A stretch of DNA of 64,000 nucleotides from Actinoplanes sp. SE50/110 (GTDB lineage Bacteria; Actinomycetota; Actinomycetes; Mycobacteriales; Micromonosporaceae). Positions 28,925 through 38,025 of this stretch are shown here, piece by piece (the first letter of the stretch is position 1; each line of letters starts with the position of its first letter). The notes below the pieces were generated by a model. The model worked only from the letters and a program-made list of their open reading frames with translations. It was not told where the DNA came from and did not search any database. The stretch spans positions 1,844,001 to 1,908,000 of the forward strand of contig NZ_LT827010.1 of the NCBI RefSeq assembly GCF_900119315.1. The letters run 5' to 3'. A program made the position numbers and the translations under genes.

Positions 28925-28958
28925 GACACGCCATCGATGGTCACGTCGATGGCGTGTC
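28925..28958 (+). repeat. Perfect 13-bp inverted repeat between mraY and ftsW
   Basis: Arms 28925-28937 and 28946-28958 are exact complements with an 8-base loop, starting 10 bases after the mraY stop. There is no U-tract. It overlaps the candidate ftsW ribosome binding site (AGGTGA, 28921-28926) and start ATG 28937, and stands where murD is expected. Confidence 0.85.
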
Positions 28959-30346
28959 CGCCCGACGATGATGTGGGCATGGCGGACGACCGTACCCGAC
29001 AGGACCGCCCGTCACTGAGCCGGCAGTTGCTGCCCGCGGTGCACGGGCTGCTGGCCCGACCCCTCTCGTCGTACTACCTGCTGATCGCCAGCTCCGGGAT
29101 GCTGCTGCTGATCGGGCTCACCATGGTGTTCTCGGCGTCCAGCGTGCAGTCGTACGCGGCCGACGGCAACGCCTTCTCCGGCATCGCCAACCAGGCGGTC
29201 TTCGCGCTGCTCGGCCTGGTCGCGTTCTGGGTCTTCCAGCGGTTGCCGGCGATCACCCTGCGGGCCGTCGGCAAGTACGTGCTGGGCCTCGCCATCCTGC
29301 TGCTGGTGATCCTCGACGTGCTGGTCGAGGTGAAGCACGTCACCGAGAACCACAGCGCCCAGGTCGGCCCGCTGCGGGTCAGCCTGCTCTGGCTCTCCTT
29401 CCAGGGGCTCGTCATCCAACCCTCCGAGCTGGCCAAGCTGGGCATCGTGCTGTGGGGCGCCGACATGATCGCCCGCAAGGGCCCGGCGCTGAGCCGCTGG
29501 CGTGAGCTGGCGATGCCGCTGTTCCCGGTGGTCGGTCTGCTGTTCCTCCTGGTCGGCTACAACGACGTGGGCACCATGCTGGTGCTGCTCGCGCTGATCG
29601 TCGGCCTGCTCTGGGCGGCCGGGGTGCGGCTGCGGGTCTTCGGCGCGCTCGGGGTGTTCGGCCTGACCGGCATCGCCCTGCTGATCGCCGCGGCGTCCCG
29701 GGGTGGCGGGTCGGGCTCGACCGACGCGCCGAACTACCGCGTGCAGCGGATCACCGCGTTCCTCACCCCGCTGGACAAGTGTGACCCGAACGGCGTCTGC
29801 TACCAGATCGTCCAGGGCCGCTCGGCGATCTTCGAGGGCGGCTGGTTCGGCGTCGGCCTGGGCAAGGGCGCGCTCAAGTGGGGCTGGGTGCCGGAGGCGC
29901 AGAACGACTTCATCTACGCGATCGTCGCCGAGGAGCTCGGCCTGGTCGGCTGCGTCGTGGTGCTGGCGCTCTACGCGGTGCTGGCCTACTCCGGATTCCG
30001 GATCGCCCGCCGCTCGGCCGACCCGTTCCGCCGGCTGGCGGCCGCCGCGATCACCACCTGGCTGGTCGCCCAGGCGGTGATCAACATGGGTGGGGTGGTC
30101 GGCCTGCTGCCCATCACCGGCCTTCCGCTACCGTTCATCTCCGCAGGTGGTAGCGCTCTCGTGGTGGCCATGGCGGCGATCGGCATGCTGGCCTCGTTCG
30201 CCCGGGCGGAGCCGGACGCGGCCCGAGCTTTGAACGCCCGTCCGACGCCCCGATGGGTGCGACTAGTCTGGGCCCCGCTGCCGCCGGTTCCTCCGCAGCG
30301 GCGGCCGGGACAACCGGTGCGTACGGGGGGCGAGGGGAGACGGTGA
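28937..30346 (+). CDS. ftsW: Septal peptidoglycan glycosyltransferase FtsW (SEDS)
   Basis: 469 residues, SEDS family with about ten membrane helices. VIQPSELAKLGIVLWGAD, VGYNDVGTMLVLL, FIYAIVAEELGLVG and ITGLPLPFISAGGSALV match FtsW/RodA. FtsW polymerises lipid II at the septum with FtsI. The loop before YQIVQG has two Cys (DKCDPNGVC), unusual for the family. Start uncertain: ATG 28937 has AGGTGA upstream but lies in the hairpin; ATG 28979 (MADDRTRQD) is the alternative. It ends with a Pro-rich tail. Confidence 0.94.
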   Translation: MVTSMACPPDDDVGMADDRTRQDRPSLSRQLLPAVHGLLARPLSSYYLLIASSGMLLLIGLTMVFSASSVQSYAADGNAFSGIANQAVFALLGLVAFWVFQRLPAITLRAVGKYVLGLAILLLVILDVLVEVKHVTENHSAQVGPLRVSLLWLSFQGLVIQPSELAKLGIVLWGADMIARKGPALSRWRELAMPLFPVVGLLFLLVGYNDVGTMLVLLALIVGLLWAAGVRLRVFGALGVFGLTGIALLIAAASRGGGSGSTDAPNYRVQRITAFLTPLDKCDPNGVCYQIVQGRSAIFEGGWFGVGLGKGALKWGWVPEAQNDFIYAIVAEELGLVGCVVVLALYAVLAYSGFRIARRSADPFRRLAAAAITTWLVAQAVINMGGVVGLLPITGLPLPFISAGGSALVVAMAAIGMLASFARAEPDAARALNARPTPRWVRLVWAPLPPVPPQRRPGQPVRTGGEGRR

Positions 30347-31452
30347 TGGTTCAGCTGCGGTCGGTCGTGCTCGCCGGGGGAGGCACCGGCGGACACATCT
30401 ATCCGCTGCTCGCCTTCGCCGACGCCTTACGCCGCCATTTCCCGCAGATCCGGATCACCACGCTGGGCAGCCCCAAGGGCATGGAGAACCAGCTGATCCC
30501 GGCGGCGGGCTACGACCTGCGGGTGATCCCGGCGTTCCAGCTGCCCCGCTCGCTCAACTTCGACCTGCTGCGCACCCCGGACCGGATGTACAAGTCCACC
30601 CATGCGGCCGGGGAGATCCTCGACGAGGTGCAGGCCGAGGTGGTGGTCGGCTTCGGCGGGTACGTGTCGGTCCCGGCCTACCTGGCGGCCTGGCGCCGCG
30701 AGCTGCCGATCGTGGTGCACGAGGTGAACGTGCCGCCCGGCGTGGCGAACCGGATGGGGATGAAATTCACCAAGCGGGTCGCCGTGGGTTTCCCGCACCA
30801 GCTGGAGCAGGCCGAGTCGCTGCGCAACGCGCGCCTGGTCGGCGTCCCGCTGCGGACCGGGATCACCCGGATGGACCGCCCGGCGTTGCGCCCGCAGGCG
30901 CTCTACCACTTCGGGCTGCGCCCCGACCTGCCGGTGCTGTTCGTCTCCGGCGGCTCGTCCGGCGCCCGCACGATCAACCTGGCGGTGGCCGCCGCGGCCA
31001 AGCGGCTGGCCCACGCCGGCATCCAGGTGCTGCACGTGCAGGGCGGGCGCAACGACCCGTTCGAGGTGCCCGACGACCTGCCGGTGCCCTATGTCGTCGT
31101 GCCCTACCTGTCGGACATGCAGCTCGGATACGCTGCCGCCGACCTGATGCTCTGCCGGGGCGGGGCGATCACCGTCGCCGAGACCACCGCGCTGGGCATG
31201 CCGGCGATCTACGTGCCGTACCCGTTCTCCAACCAGGAGCAGCGGCGCAATGCGATCCCGGTGGTCGAGGCGGGCGGCGGCATGCTGGTCGACAACAGCG
31301 AGCTGACCCCGGAGTGGATCGAGCGGAACATCATCCCGCTGGCCCGGGACCGGCAGCGGCTGGCCGCGATGGGTCACGCCGCCGGCCGGTACGGCCGGCG
31401 CGACGGCGACGAGCAGTTGCTGCGCTTCGTTCTGGAAGCGGTGGACCGGTGA
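30346..31452 (+). CDS. murG: UDP-GlcNAc:lipid I N-acetylglucosaminyltransferase MurG
   Basis: 368 residues from ATG 30346, whose A is the last base of the ftsW TGA; GAGGGGA lies just upstream. GT-B fold: VVLAGGGTGGHIYPLLAFA (lipid/phosphate loop), VVGFGGYVSVPAYLAA, VHEVNVPPGVANR, SGGSSGARTIN and the donor-binding ETTALGMPAIYVPYPFSNQEQRRNA. It makes lipid II on the inner membrane face. The frame runs back to 30253, but only over the ftsW 3' end. Confidence 0.96.
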   Translation: MVQLRSVVLAGGGTGGHIYPLLAFADALRRHFPQIRITTLGSPKGMENQLIPAAGYDLRVIPAFQLPRSLNFDLLRTPDRMYKSTHAAGEILDEVQAEVVVGFGGYVSVPAYLAAWRRELPIVVHEVNVPPGVANRMGMKFTKRVAVGFPHQLEQAESLRNARLVGVPLRTGITRMDRPALRPQALYHFGLRPDLPVLFVSGGSSGARTINLAVAAAAKRLAHAGIQVLHVQGGRNDPFEVPDDLPVPYVVVPYLSDMQLGYAAADLMLCRGGAITVAETTALGMPAIYVPYPFSNQEQRRNAIPVVEAGGGMLVDNSELTPEWIERNIIPLARDRQRLAAMGHAAGRYGRRDGDEQLLRFVLEAVDR

Positions 31453-31477
31453 GCATTTCAGTGATCGAGGGAGAGAC

Positions 31478-32917
31478 GTGGTGAACACGGCGGAGTTGAC
31501 GCCGGCCGGTGAGATGACCGCCGAGGAACTGGGCAGCGTGCACCTGATCGGGATTGGCGGCGTCGGCATGGCCGGCCTGGCCCGGCTCCTGCTGACCCGG
31601 GGCATCCCGGTCTCCGGCAGCGAGCTGCGCGAGTGGCCCGCCCTGGCCGGGATGCGCGCGCTCGGCGGGACCGTGCACATGGCCCACGAGGCGTCGAACC
31701 TCGACGGGGTCGACACGGTCGTCTACTCCACCGCCATCCCGAAGGACCACGTGGAGATGGTCGAGGCCCGCCGGCGCGGGCTGCGGGTCCTGCACCGCTC
31801 GGAGGCGCTGGCCGCGGCGATGACCGGCCGACAGACCATCGCGGTGGCCGGCACCCACGGCAAGACCACCACCACCTCGATCATGACGGTGATCCTGCAG
31901 CACGCCGGCCAGGACCCGTCCTTCGTGATCGGCGGCGAGCTCTCCGCGGCCGGGTCGAACGGGCACCACGGCAGCGGGCCACACTTCGTGGCCGAGGCCG
32001 ACGAGCACGACCGGTCGTTCCTGATCTACCGCCCGCACGTCGCGATCATCACCAACATCGAGGGTGACCACCTCAACAACTGGGGTGACCTGGAGACGCT
32101 CAAGGCGGGCTTCCTGGAGTTCGGCGGGCTGGCCGACGGGTTCGTGGTGACCTGCGCCGACGGGCCGGGCACCGAGGAGCTGATCGCCGGGCTCCGGGCG
32201 CAGGGCAGGACGGTCTACACCTACGGCGAGTCCGCCGACGCCGACCTGCGGATCACCGACGTGGTCTCGACCGTCAGCGGGGTGCGCTACACGGCCATCC
32301 TGCACGGCGAGACGCTCGGTGAGTTCAAGCTCGCGCTGCCCGGCAAGCACATGGGCCTGAACAGCGCCGCGACCGTGCTCACCGCGCTCAAGCTGGGCCT
32401 GCCGCTGGCCAAGATCACCGAGGCGCTGGAGTCGTTCCCGGGGGTGCGCCGCCGTTTCGAGCGCAAGGGCATCGCGGCCGGCGTGCGGGTCTACGACGAG
32501 TACGCGTACCACCCGACCTCGGTGCTGGCCGCGCTGCGCACGCTGCGCGAGGTGGCCGGCGACGGGCGCCTGCTGGTGGTCTTCCAGCCGTACCGGGTGT
32601 ACCGCACCCGGGACCTGCAGGCCGAACTCGCCGAGGGGCTGGCGCTGGCCGACCAGGCGATCATCATGGAGGTGTTCGGGCCGGGGGAGACCCGCGGTCC
32701 CGGTGAGGGCGGCCTCGCCCTGACCGCCGCGATCGACCTGCCCGCCGACCGCAAGGTCTTCGTTCCGGACTGGGATGACGTCCCGGCCGAGGTGGTCCGC
32801 CGCAGCCGCCCCGGGGACGTGGTGGTGACCATGGGCGCGCCGCCGATCTCGCTGATGGGCGACGAGCTGCTGGCCGCGCTCGCCGAGGCCGACCTGACCC
32901 CGGATTTCGCGGGCTGA
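31478..32917 (+). CDS. murC: UDP-MurNAc:L-alanine ligase
   Basis: 479 residues. Rossmann start HLIGIGGVGMAGLARLLL, ATP loop AVAGTHGKTTTTSIMTVIL, and EADEHDRSFLIYRP and DEYAYHPTSVLAALRTLR, typical of MurC. It adds L-Ala to UDP-MurNAc, the first stem-peptide step. Start GTG 31478 or the next GTG at 31481; GAGGGAGAG at 31467-31475 serves either. Streptomyces keep murC away from this cluster; here it is inside and murD is missing. Confidence 0.96.
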   Translation: MVNTAELTPAGEMTAEELGSVHLIGIGGVGMAGLARLLLTRGIPVSGSELREWPALAGMRALGGTVHMAHEASNLDGVDTVVYSTAIPKDHVEMVEARRRGLRVLHRSEALAAAMTGRQTIAVAGTHGKTTTTSIMTVILQHAGQDPSFVIGGELSAAGSNGHHGSGPHFVAEADEHDRSFLIYRPHVAIITNIEGDHLNNWGDLETLKAGFLEFGGLADGFVVTCADGPGTEELIAGLRAQGRTVYTYGESADADLRITDVVSTVSGVRYTAILHGETLGEFKLALPGKHMGLNSAATVLTALKLGLPLAKITEALESFPGVRRRFERKGIAAGVRVYDEYAYHPTSVLAALRTLREVAGDGRLLVVFQPYRVYRTRDLQAELAEGLALADQAIIMEVFGPGETRGPGEGGLALTAAIDLPADRKVFVPDWDDVPAEVVRRSRPGDVVVTMGAPPISLMGDELLAALAEADLTPDFAG

Positions 32918-32921
32918 CCGG

Positions 32922-33689
32922 GTGGCCGGGCCGGGCACGCGCAACTGGCGACTGGTGCGCGCGGACACCGACGCGGTGCCGCCGTCGGCCCGCCGGTTCA
33001 TGGCCCGTGCCCGGCAGCGGCGGCTGCGGGCCGCGCTGCCCTGGCTGATCGGGGCCGGGGTGCTGCTGGTCGCCGGCGGGGTGGCCTGGCTGTTCTACGG
33101 CACGGCGGTGCTCGGGGTGCGGACCGTCGACGTGGTCGGCGTGCAGACGCTGGACGCGGCTCAGGTGCGGGCCGCCGCGGCGGTGCCGGACCGGCAGCCG
33201 CTGGCCCGGGTCGACCTGGGTGACGTGAGCGCCCGGGTGCGCGGCCTGGCCGCGGTCGACCGGGTGGTGGTCACCCGGGCCTGGCCGTCCACCCTGCGGA
33301 TCGAGGTGGTGGAGCGGGTCGCGGTGGCCGCGGTGCCGGGCCGGAGCGGTTTCACCCTGATCGACCGGGCCGGCGTGCCGTTCCGGTCGGCCGAGCGGAA
33401 ACCGGACGGGCTGCCGTTGGCCAAGGTCGCGACCCCGGGGCCGAACGACGCTAATACCGGGTCGGCGCTGAAGGTGCTGGCCGCCCTCAGTGACGAGTTG
33501 CGCGAGCAGCTGGACGCCGTGTCGGTCATCTCACCGGTGGCGATCCGGCTGGAGTTGCGCGGCGGCCGGGTGGTGATCTGGGGAGACGACACCGAGAGCG
33601 ACCTGAAGAGCAAGGTGGCGACGGCACTGTTGAAGAACAGGGCGTCGGAAATCGACGTGAGCGCACCGAAGATCGTTACTATCCGGTAA
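32922..33689 (+). CDS. ftsQ: Division protein FtsQ
   Basis: 255 residues. Basic cytoplasmic head (about residues 1-37), one membrane helix (about 38-62, LPWLIGAGVLLVAGGVAWLF), a POTRA domain (VRTVDVVGVQTLDAAQVRAA to VERVAVAAV) and the FtsQ/DivIB beta domain. It recruits FtsL/FtsB and FtsW/FtsI to the septum. The GTG start is four bases after the murC stop. Last gene before the ftsZ promoter region. Confidence 0.93.
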   Translation: MAGPGTRNWRLVRADTDAVPPSARRFMARARQRRLRAALPWLIGAGVLLVAGGVAWLFYGTAVLGVRTVDVVGVQTLDAAQVRAAAAVPDRQPLARVDLGDVSARVRGLAAVDRVVVTRAWPSTLRIEVVERVAVAAVPGRSGFTLIDRAGVPFRSAERKPDGLPLAKVATPGPNDANTGSALKVLAALSDELREQLDAVSVISPVAIRLELRGGRVVIWGDDTESDLKSKVATALLKNRASEIDVSAPKIVTIR

Positions 33690-33844
33690 GACATCACAGA
33701 ACCGACAAAAACGTACGAACGGAATATTTCGTCCGAGGTTACGGGTGAGTCGCATACTCGCCACATAAGCGCACGCGACACGCCGCTCGGGTTCTTTGGT
33801 CCGAGCGCGATGTCCGCATACGTTGCGTCGAGAGGTTTGAGTGG

Positions 33845-33873
33845 TTGACATAACTTTAAACCTCTAGTAGAGG
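33845..33873 (+). promoter_or_regulatory. ftsZ promoter
   Basis: TTGACA (33845-33850), a 17-bp A+T-rich spacer and TAGAGG (33868-33873). The TTGACATAACTTTAAACCTC stretch strongly resembles the region upstream of ftsZ in other actinobacteria. CCTCT (33861-33865) and AGAGG (33869-33873) form a small inverted repeat over the -10. Confidence 0.75.
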
Positions 33874-33893
33874 GTGAGGGTTTCCTCGCCCTC
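33870..33893 (+). promoter_or_regulatory. 10-bp hairpin at the ftsZ transcript start
   Basis: GAGGGTGAGG (33870-33879) pairs with CCTCGCCCTC (33884-33893), one G-U pair, loop GTTT. It overlaps the -10 and the likely start site, so the RNA would begin inside or just before it. Confidence 0.5.
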
Positions 33894-33905
33894 CCTTGGA
33901 CGGCA

Positions 33906-33958
33906 GCGATCGTCGAAGTGCGGATCCCACCGGAACCGCAGGGGCCCTTGACGATCGC
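33906..33958 (+). promoter_or_regulatory. Second inverted repeat in the ftsZ leader
   Basis: GCGATCGTC (33906-33914) and GACGATCGC (33950-33958) are exact complements 35 bases apart, closing a large loop just before the ribosome binding site GGAAGGGAAGG of ftsZ. Confidence 0.5.
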
Positions 33959-33985
33959 CAACCCCGGAAGGGAAGGCTGAGCCCG

Positions 33986-35125
33986 ATGACACCTCCGCAC
34001 AACTACCTTGCGGTCATCAAGGTCGTCGGCATCGGCGGTGGCGGCGTGAACGCCGTGAACCGCATGATCGAGGTTGGGCTCAAAGGCGTCGAGTTCATCG
34101 CGATCAACACCGATGCCCAGGCCCTGCTGATGAGCGATGCCGACGTGAAACTGGACGTCGGTCGGGAACTGACCCGGGGACTGGGCGCCGGCGCCCAGCC
34201 CGACGTCGGCAAGAACGCCGCCGAGGACCACCGTGACGAGATCGAGGAGGTGCTCAAGGGCGCCGACATGGTCTTCGTGACGTGTGGCGAGGGCGGCGGC
34301 ACCGGTACCGGCGGCGCCCCGGTGGTCGCGAACATCGCCCGCAAGCTGGGCGCGCTGACCATCGGCGTGGTGACCCGCCCGTTCTCGTTCGAGGGCAAGC
34401 GGCGCCAGGTGCAGGCCGAGGCCGGCATCGACGAGCTGCGCAACCAGTGCGACACGCTGATCGTGATCCCGAACGACCGGCTGCTCGCGCTCGGCGACCG
34501 CGGGATCAGCATGATGGACGCGTTCCGGCAGGCCGACCAGGTCCTGCTCTCCGGCGTGCAGGGCATCACCGACCTGATCACCACGCCGGGTCTGATCAAC
34601 CTCGACTTCGCCGACGTCAAGAGCGTGATGAGCAACGCGGGCAGCGCGCTCATGGGCATCGGCAGCGCGCGCGGCGACAACCGCGCCGTCGAGGCGGCCG
34701 AGCGGGCCATCTCCAGCCCGCTGCTGGAGCAGAGCATGGACGGCGCGCGCGGCGTGCTGCTCTCCATCGCCGGCGGCTCCGACCTCGGCCTGTTCGAGAT
34801 CAACGATGCGGCGCAGCTGGTCACCGACGCGGCCCACCCGGATGCGAACATCATCTTCGGCGCGGTCATCGACGACGCGCTCGGCGACGAGGTGCGGGTG
34901 ACCGTGATCGCGGCCGGGTTCGACGGGGGCTCGCCCTCGTACAAGCCGGTCGAGACGGTGCGCAACAAGGTGCTCCCGCAGGCCGAGCCGCGCAGCTCGG
35001 CGCCGGTCAGCTCGACCTCGCTGACCCCGCACCAGGCGCCGTCCGCCCCGGCCACGCCGGCGCCGCGCAAGCAGATCCTGTTCGACGACGTGGACGTGCC
35101 CGACTTCCTGAAGAACGGGTCCTGA
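33986..35125 (+). CDS. ftsZ: Tubulin-like division GTPase FtsZ
   Basis: 379 residues from ATG 33986, after GGAAGGGAAGG. GTP-binding tubulin motif [16 protein letters not shown] (about residues 101-116), N-terminal [15 protein letters not shown], the T7 region ([13 protein letters not shown]) and the C-terminal tail [13 protein letters not shown], which binds SepF and other partners. It polymerises into the Z ring. It has its own promoter at 33845. yggS follows directly; pgeF, often between them, is not here. Confidence 0.98.
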   Translation: MTPPHNYLAVIKVVGIGGGGVNAVNRMIEVGLKGVEFIAINTDAQALLMSDADVKLDVGRELTRGLGAGAQPDVGKNAAEDHRDEIEEVLKGADMVFVTCGEGGGTGTGGAPVVANIARKLGALTIGVVTRPFSFEGKRRQVQAEAGIDELRNQCDTLIVIPNDRLLALGDRGISMMDAFRQADQVLLSGVQGITDLITTPGLINLDFADVKSVMSNAGSALMGIGSARGDNRAVEAAERAISSPLLEQSMDGARGVLLSIAGGSDLGLFEINDAAQLVTDAAHPDANIIFGAVIDDALGDEVRVTVIAAGFDGGSPSYKPVETVRNKVLPQAEPRSSAPVSSTSLTPHQAPSAPATPAPRKQILFDDVDVPDFLKNGS

Positions 35126-35134
35126 TCCCGACTC

Positions 35135-35848
35135 ATGGAGTTCGACGAGGGGCGGCGGGCCGAGCTCGCCGCCAATCTGCGTGCGGTGCGGGAGCGGATC
35201 GAGCGTGCCCGGGTGGCGGCCGGACGGCCGCCCGGGGCGGTCACGCTGACCGCGGTGACCAAGACGTATCCGGCGAGTGACGTGCTGTTGCTCGCCGGGC
35301 TCGGCGTGACCGACGCCGGGGAGAACAAGGATCAGGAGGCGGCCGGCAAGGCTGCCGAGGCGCGGGCCGCCGGGGTCGCCCTGCGCTGGCACTTCGTCGG
35401 CCAACTGCAACGGAACAAGGCCAAATCGGTTGCCTCGTACGCCGATGTCGTCGAGTCCGTGGATTCGGTGCGCCTGGTGACGGCGCTGGACCGGGCCGCC
35501 GTGGCGGTCCGCGATTCCCCGCTGGAGGTGCTGGTCCAGGTCAGCCTGGACGGCGATCCCCAGCGCGGCGGCGCGAGTGGGGATGATCTCTGGCGGGTAT
35601 CCGACGCGGTGGCGGCGTCGGACGGTCTCCGGCTCGGCGGGCTGATGGCGGTCGCACCGCTAGGCGAGGATCCCGACCGGGCCTTCGCCCGGCTGGCCGA
35701 GCTGGCCGGTGCCCTGGTCAGCACGCATCCCGGGGCCACCACGCTGTCCGCGGGCATGAGTGGCGACCTGGAGGCGGCGATCCGGCACGGGGCGACACAC
35801 GTACGGATCGGTACATCTTTACTCGGGATGCGAAACTCGCTGCGGTAG
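35135..35848 (+). CDS. YggS/PLPBP family pyridoxal phosphate-binding protein
   Basis: 237 residues, alanine racemase-like N-terminal barrel without catalytic second domain. The PLP lysine is in [14 protein letters not shown] (about residue 46), with [35 protein letters not shown] and [26 protein letters not shown]. The family keeps PLP and amino acid pools balanced; it is usually found between ftsZ and sepF as here. Confidence 0.94.
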   Translation: MEFDEGRRAELAANLRAVRERIERARVAAGRPPGAVTLTAVTKTYPASDVLLLAGLGVTDAGENKDQEAAGKAAEARAAGVALRWHFVGQLQRNKAKSVASYADVVESVDSVRLVTALDRAAVAVRDSPLEVLVQVSLDGDPQRGGASGDDLWRVSDAVAASDGLRLGGLMAVAPLGEDPDRAFARLAELAGALVSTHPGATTLSAGMSGDLEAAIRHGATHVRIGTSLLGMRNSLR

Positions 35849-35900
35849 CCTTGCGGCGGGCAGCAAACTACACAGGTGTTGTTTTACGCGACGCGCCACC

Positions 35901-35961
35901 ACCGGCGGCCGTTGCGTCCGACGACGCAGCGTCGCAGCAGGCCGCCGGTCCGTAACGGACC
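35901..35961 (+). promoter_or_regulatory. Structured leader of sepF with competing hairpins
   Basis: ACCGGCGGCC (35901-35910) pairs perfectly with GGCCGCCGGT (35940-35949), enclosing TGCGTC/GACGCA. A second stem, GGTCCG (35947-35952) with CGGACC (35956-35961), shares GGT with the first, so both cannot form at once. Confidence 0.5.
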
Positions 35962-36038
35962 CGGTGTCCGGCTCGCCAGGGGGGACGCGGCACGCCATGA
36001 GGGGGCGCGGGCCGCAACAGCGGACGGAGGTGGGGGCT

Positions 36039-36776
36039 ATGAGTACTTTCCGTAAGGCGGCCGTCTGGCTGGGTCTTGCCGAGGAGGAGGACGAGCGCGA
36101 CTACGAGGAGCGGGGATACCGCGAGAGCTCCTACCGGTCGTCGCGGTCCGATCGGCACGATCGCGACCAGGACCGCTACTCGTCCGGCGACCGCTACTCC
36201 GGCGACTTCGACGACGAGGAGGAGGACGAGCGGCCCGCGCCCCGGCGTCCGGTCCGCTCCGAGCGCACCGAGCGCACGTCCCGGCTCAGCGACCGCGCCT
36301 CCTCGGTGCGCGCCGAGCTCGACCGGGACGACGAGGACCGGATCGAGCGGTCCAGCGTGCGCTCGATCACCCGGCCGGCCGCGGTGGCGCCCGAGCAGCC
36401 CTCGGCGCTCACCTACTCCACCCGGGAGAACCTCGCGCTCGCCCCGCAGCCGGTGCACCAGCCGCAGGTGCAGCAGCGTCCGATCGAGGACGAGCAGCGG
36501 TATCAGATCACCACGCTGCACCCCACCACGTACCGCGAGGCGCGGACCATCGGCGAGCACTTCCGGGACGGCACGCCGGTCATCATCAATCTCACCGAGA
36601 TGGATGAATCGGACGCTCGCCGACTGGTGGACTTCGCCGCCGGGCTGGCTTTCGGCCTGCGGGGTACGATCGAGCGCGTGACCAACCGGGTATTCCTGCT
36701 CTCACCGGCGAATGTCCAGGTCACCGCGGAGGACAAGGCCAAGATCGCTGAGGGCGGGTTCTTCGCCCAGAGTTGA
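36039..36776 (+). CDS. sepF: Cell division protein SepF
   Basis: 245 residues from ATG 36039, with CGGAGG ending 8 bases upstream. Membrane-binding amphipathic start [17 protein letters not shown], an acidic/Arg-Ser-rich linker (residues 18-140), then the SepF core [40 protein letters not shown] and [13 protein letters not shown]. It anchors FtsZ to the membrane; actinobacteria use it in place of FtsA. Own leader; yggT and divIVA follow. Confidence 0.96.
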   Translation: MSTFRKAAVWLGLAEEEDERDYEERGYRESSYRSSRSDRHDRDQDRYSSGDRYSGDFDDEEEDERPAPRRPVRSERTERTSRLSDRASSVRAELDRDDEDRIERSSVRSITRPAAVAPEQPSALTYSTRENLALAPQPVHQPQVQQRPIEDEQRYQITTLHPTTYREARTIGEHFRDGTPVIINLTEMDESDARRLVDFAAGLAFGLRGTIERVTNRVFLLSPANVQVTAEDKAKIAEGGFFAQS

Positions 36777-36799
36777 CCCGAACGAGGGATCCGCCGGAC

Positions 36800-37105
36800 G
36801 TGCTGTCGATCGTGTTCCAGATTCTCTATCTGTTGGTTTACTTCTTCTTCCTGGTGCTGCTGAGCAGGTTCGTCCTGGGTGCGGTGCTCCAGTACGGACG
36901 CCGATGGCAGCCGGGCCGGGGCGCGTCCGCCGCACTCGAGGTGGTGTGGAGCGTCACGGATCCGCCTTTGAAGGCGTTGAGGCGTGTGATCCCACCGCTG
37001 CGCATTGGTAACGTGAGTTTGGACCTGGCTTCCATCGTGCTGCTGGTTATCCTGTTCGTGCTCATGCAGTTAGTGCTCCTTCAGCTCATCTTGAACTACA
37101 GATAG
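36800..37105 (+). CDS. YggT family membrane protein
   Basis: 101 residues from GTG 36800 with CGAGGGA upstream. Two hydrophobic regions, residues 3-30 and about 72-97, flank the loop [20 protein letters not shown], the YggT signature. Its fixed place between sepF and divIVA suggests a part in septum or wall placement; the molecular role is not established. Confidence 0.92.
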   Translation: MLSIVFQILYLLVYFFFLVLLSRFVLGAVLQYGRRWQPGRGASAALEVVWSVTDPPLKALRRVIPPLRIGNVSLDLASIVLLVILFVLMQLVLLQLILNYR

Positions 37106-37148
37106 ACAGCAGCCCCAACCGCGGCCGCGACTGACCCGAGGAGTTTCG

Positions 37149-37961
37149 ATGCCGCTGACCCCGGCCGACGTGCATAACGTCGCCTTCAAGAAGCCCCCGA
37201 TCGGCAAGCGGGGGTACGACGAGGAGGAGGTCGACGCCTTCCTGGACGAGGTCGAGCGCGAGCTCGCCCGTCTGATCGAGGAGAACAACGAGCTGCGCGC
37301 CCAGGTGGAGCGCGGCGGCCGGGGTGGCGCACCAGCCGGCCCGAGCGCCGACCCCCGCCTCGCGGCCGAGCTCAACGACCTGAAAGGCCAGCTTGACCGC
37401 GTCCAGCGGGACAAGACGGCGGCCGAGCAGGCGGCCCGGCAGATGCAGGCCGAGCTGGAGCAGGTGCGTGCCCAGGGCCCCGGCCCGGGTGCCGGCCCGA
37501 CCGGCGCCGACGGCGAGCAGCAGGCGCTGCGGGTGCTGATGATGGCCCAGCGCACCGCCGACGACCACGTGTCCGACGCCCGCCGCGAGGCCGACAAGCT
37601 GCTCTCCGACGCCCGCTCCAAGGCGGAGGAGGTCACCCGGGAGGCCCGGGCCAAGGCCGATGCCCTCGAGCGCGACGCGCGCCAGCGGCACCAGGAGGCC
37701 ATGGGCGGCCTGGACGCCAAGCGGACCGCGCTGCAGAAGCACATCGAGGAGCTGAAGCAGTTCGAGCGGGAGTACCGCACGCGGCTGAAGGCGTACCTGG
37801 AGAGCCAGCTGCGCGACCTCGACGGTCGTGGTCAGGGCCTGGAGGCCGAGATGGCGCGCGCCGACGCGAGCCGTGCGGTCGGCGGTTCCGGCGGCCTCGC
37901 CGCGGCCGGCCTGGCCGGGTCGTACGGCGGCCGGTCGAACGCCATCGAAACGGGCCGCTGA
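37149..37961 (+). CDS. divIVA: DivIVA / Wag31 polar growth organiser
   Basis: 270 residues. N-terminal DivIVA domain [20 protein letters not shown] and [20 protein letters not shown] (membrane-curvature binding), two long coiled coils (about residues 28-110 and 125-245) split by a Gly/Pro-rich linker, and a Gly-rich tail. It marks hyphal tips or cell poles and directs apical wall synthesis. ATG preceded by GAGG. A gene with a buried ribosome binding site follows. Confidence 0.96.
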   Translation: MPLTPADVHNVAFKKPPIGKRGYDEEEVDAFLDEVERELARLIEENNELRAQVERGGRGGAPAGPSADPRLAAELNDLKGQLDRVQRDKTAAEQAARQMQAELEQVRAQGPGPGAGPTGADGEQQALRVLMMAQRTADDHVSDARREADKLLSDARSKAEEVTREARAKADALERDARQRHQEAMGGLDAKRTALQKHIEELKQFEREYRTRLKAYLESQLRDLDGRGQGLEAEMARADASRAVGGSGGLAAAGLAGSYGGRSNAIETGR

Positions 37962-37976
37962 CGCAGCCCCGCACCA

Positions 37977-38025
37977 CGACGAGGATGAGCCATGATCCCT
38001 GCTAGTTTCCCGCTCATCCTCGTCG
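37977..38025 (+). promoter_or_regulatory. 14-bp perfect hairpin burying a ribosome binding site
   Basis: CGACGAGGATGAGC (37977-37990) is the exact complement of GCTCATCCTCGTCG (38012-38025). The left arm holds the GAGGA ribosome binding site of the gene starting at ATG 37992; the ATG lies in the 21-base loop and the right arm codes for residues 7-12. The fold would block initiation until opened. Confidence 0.7.
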
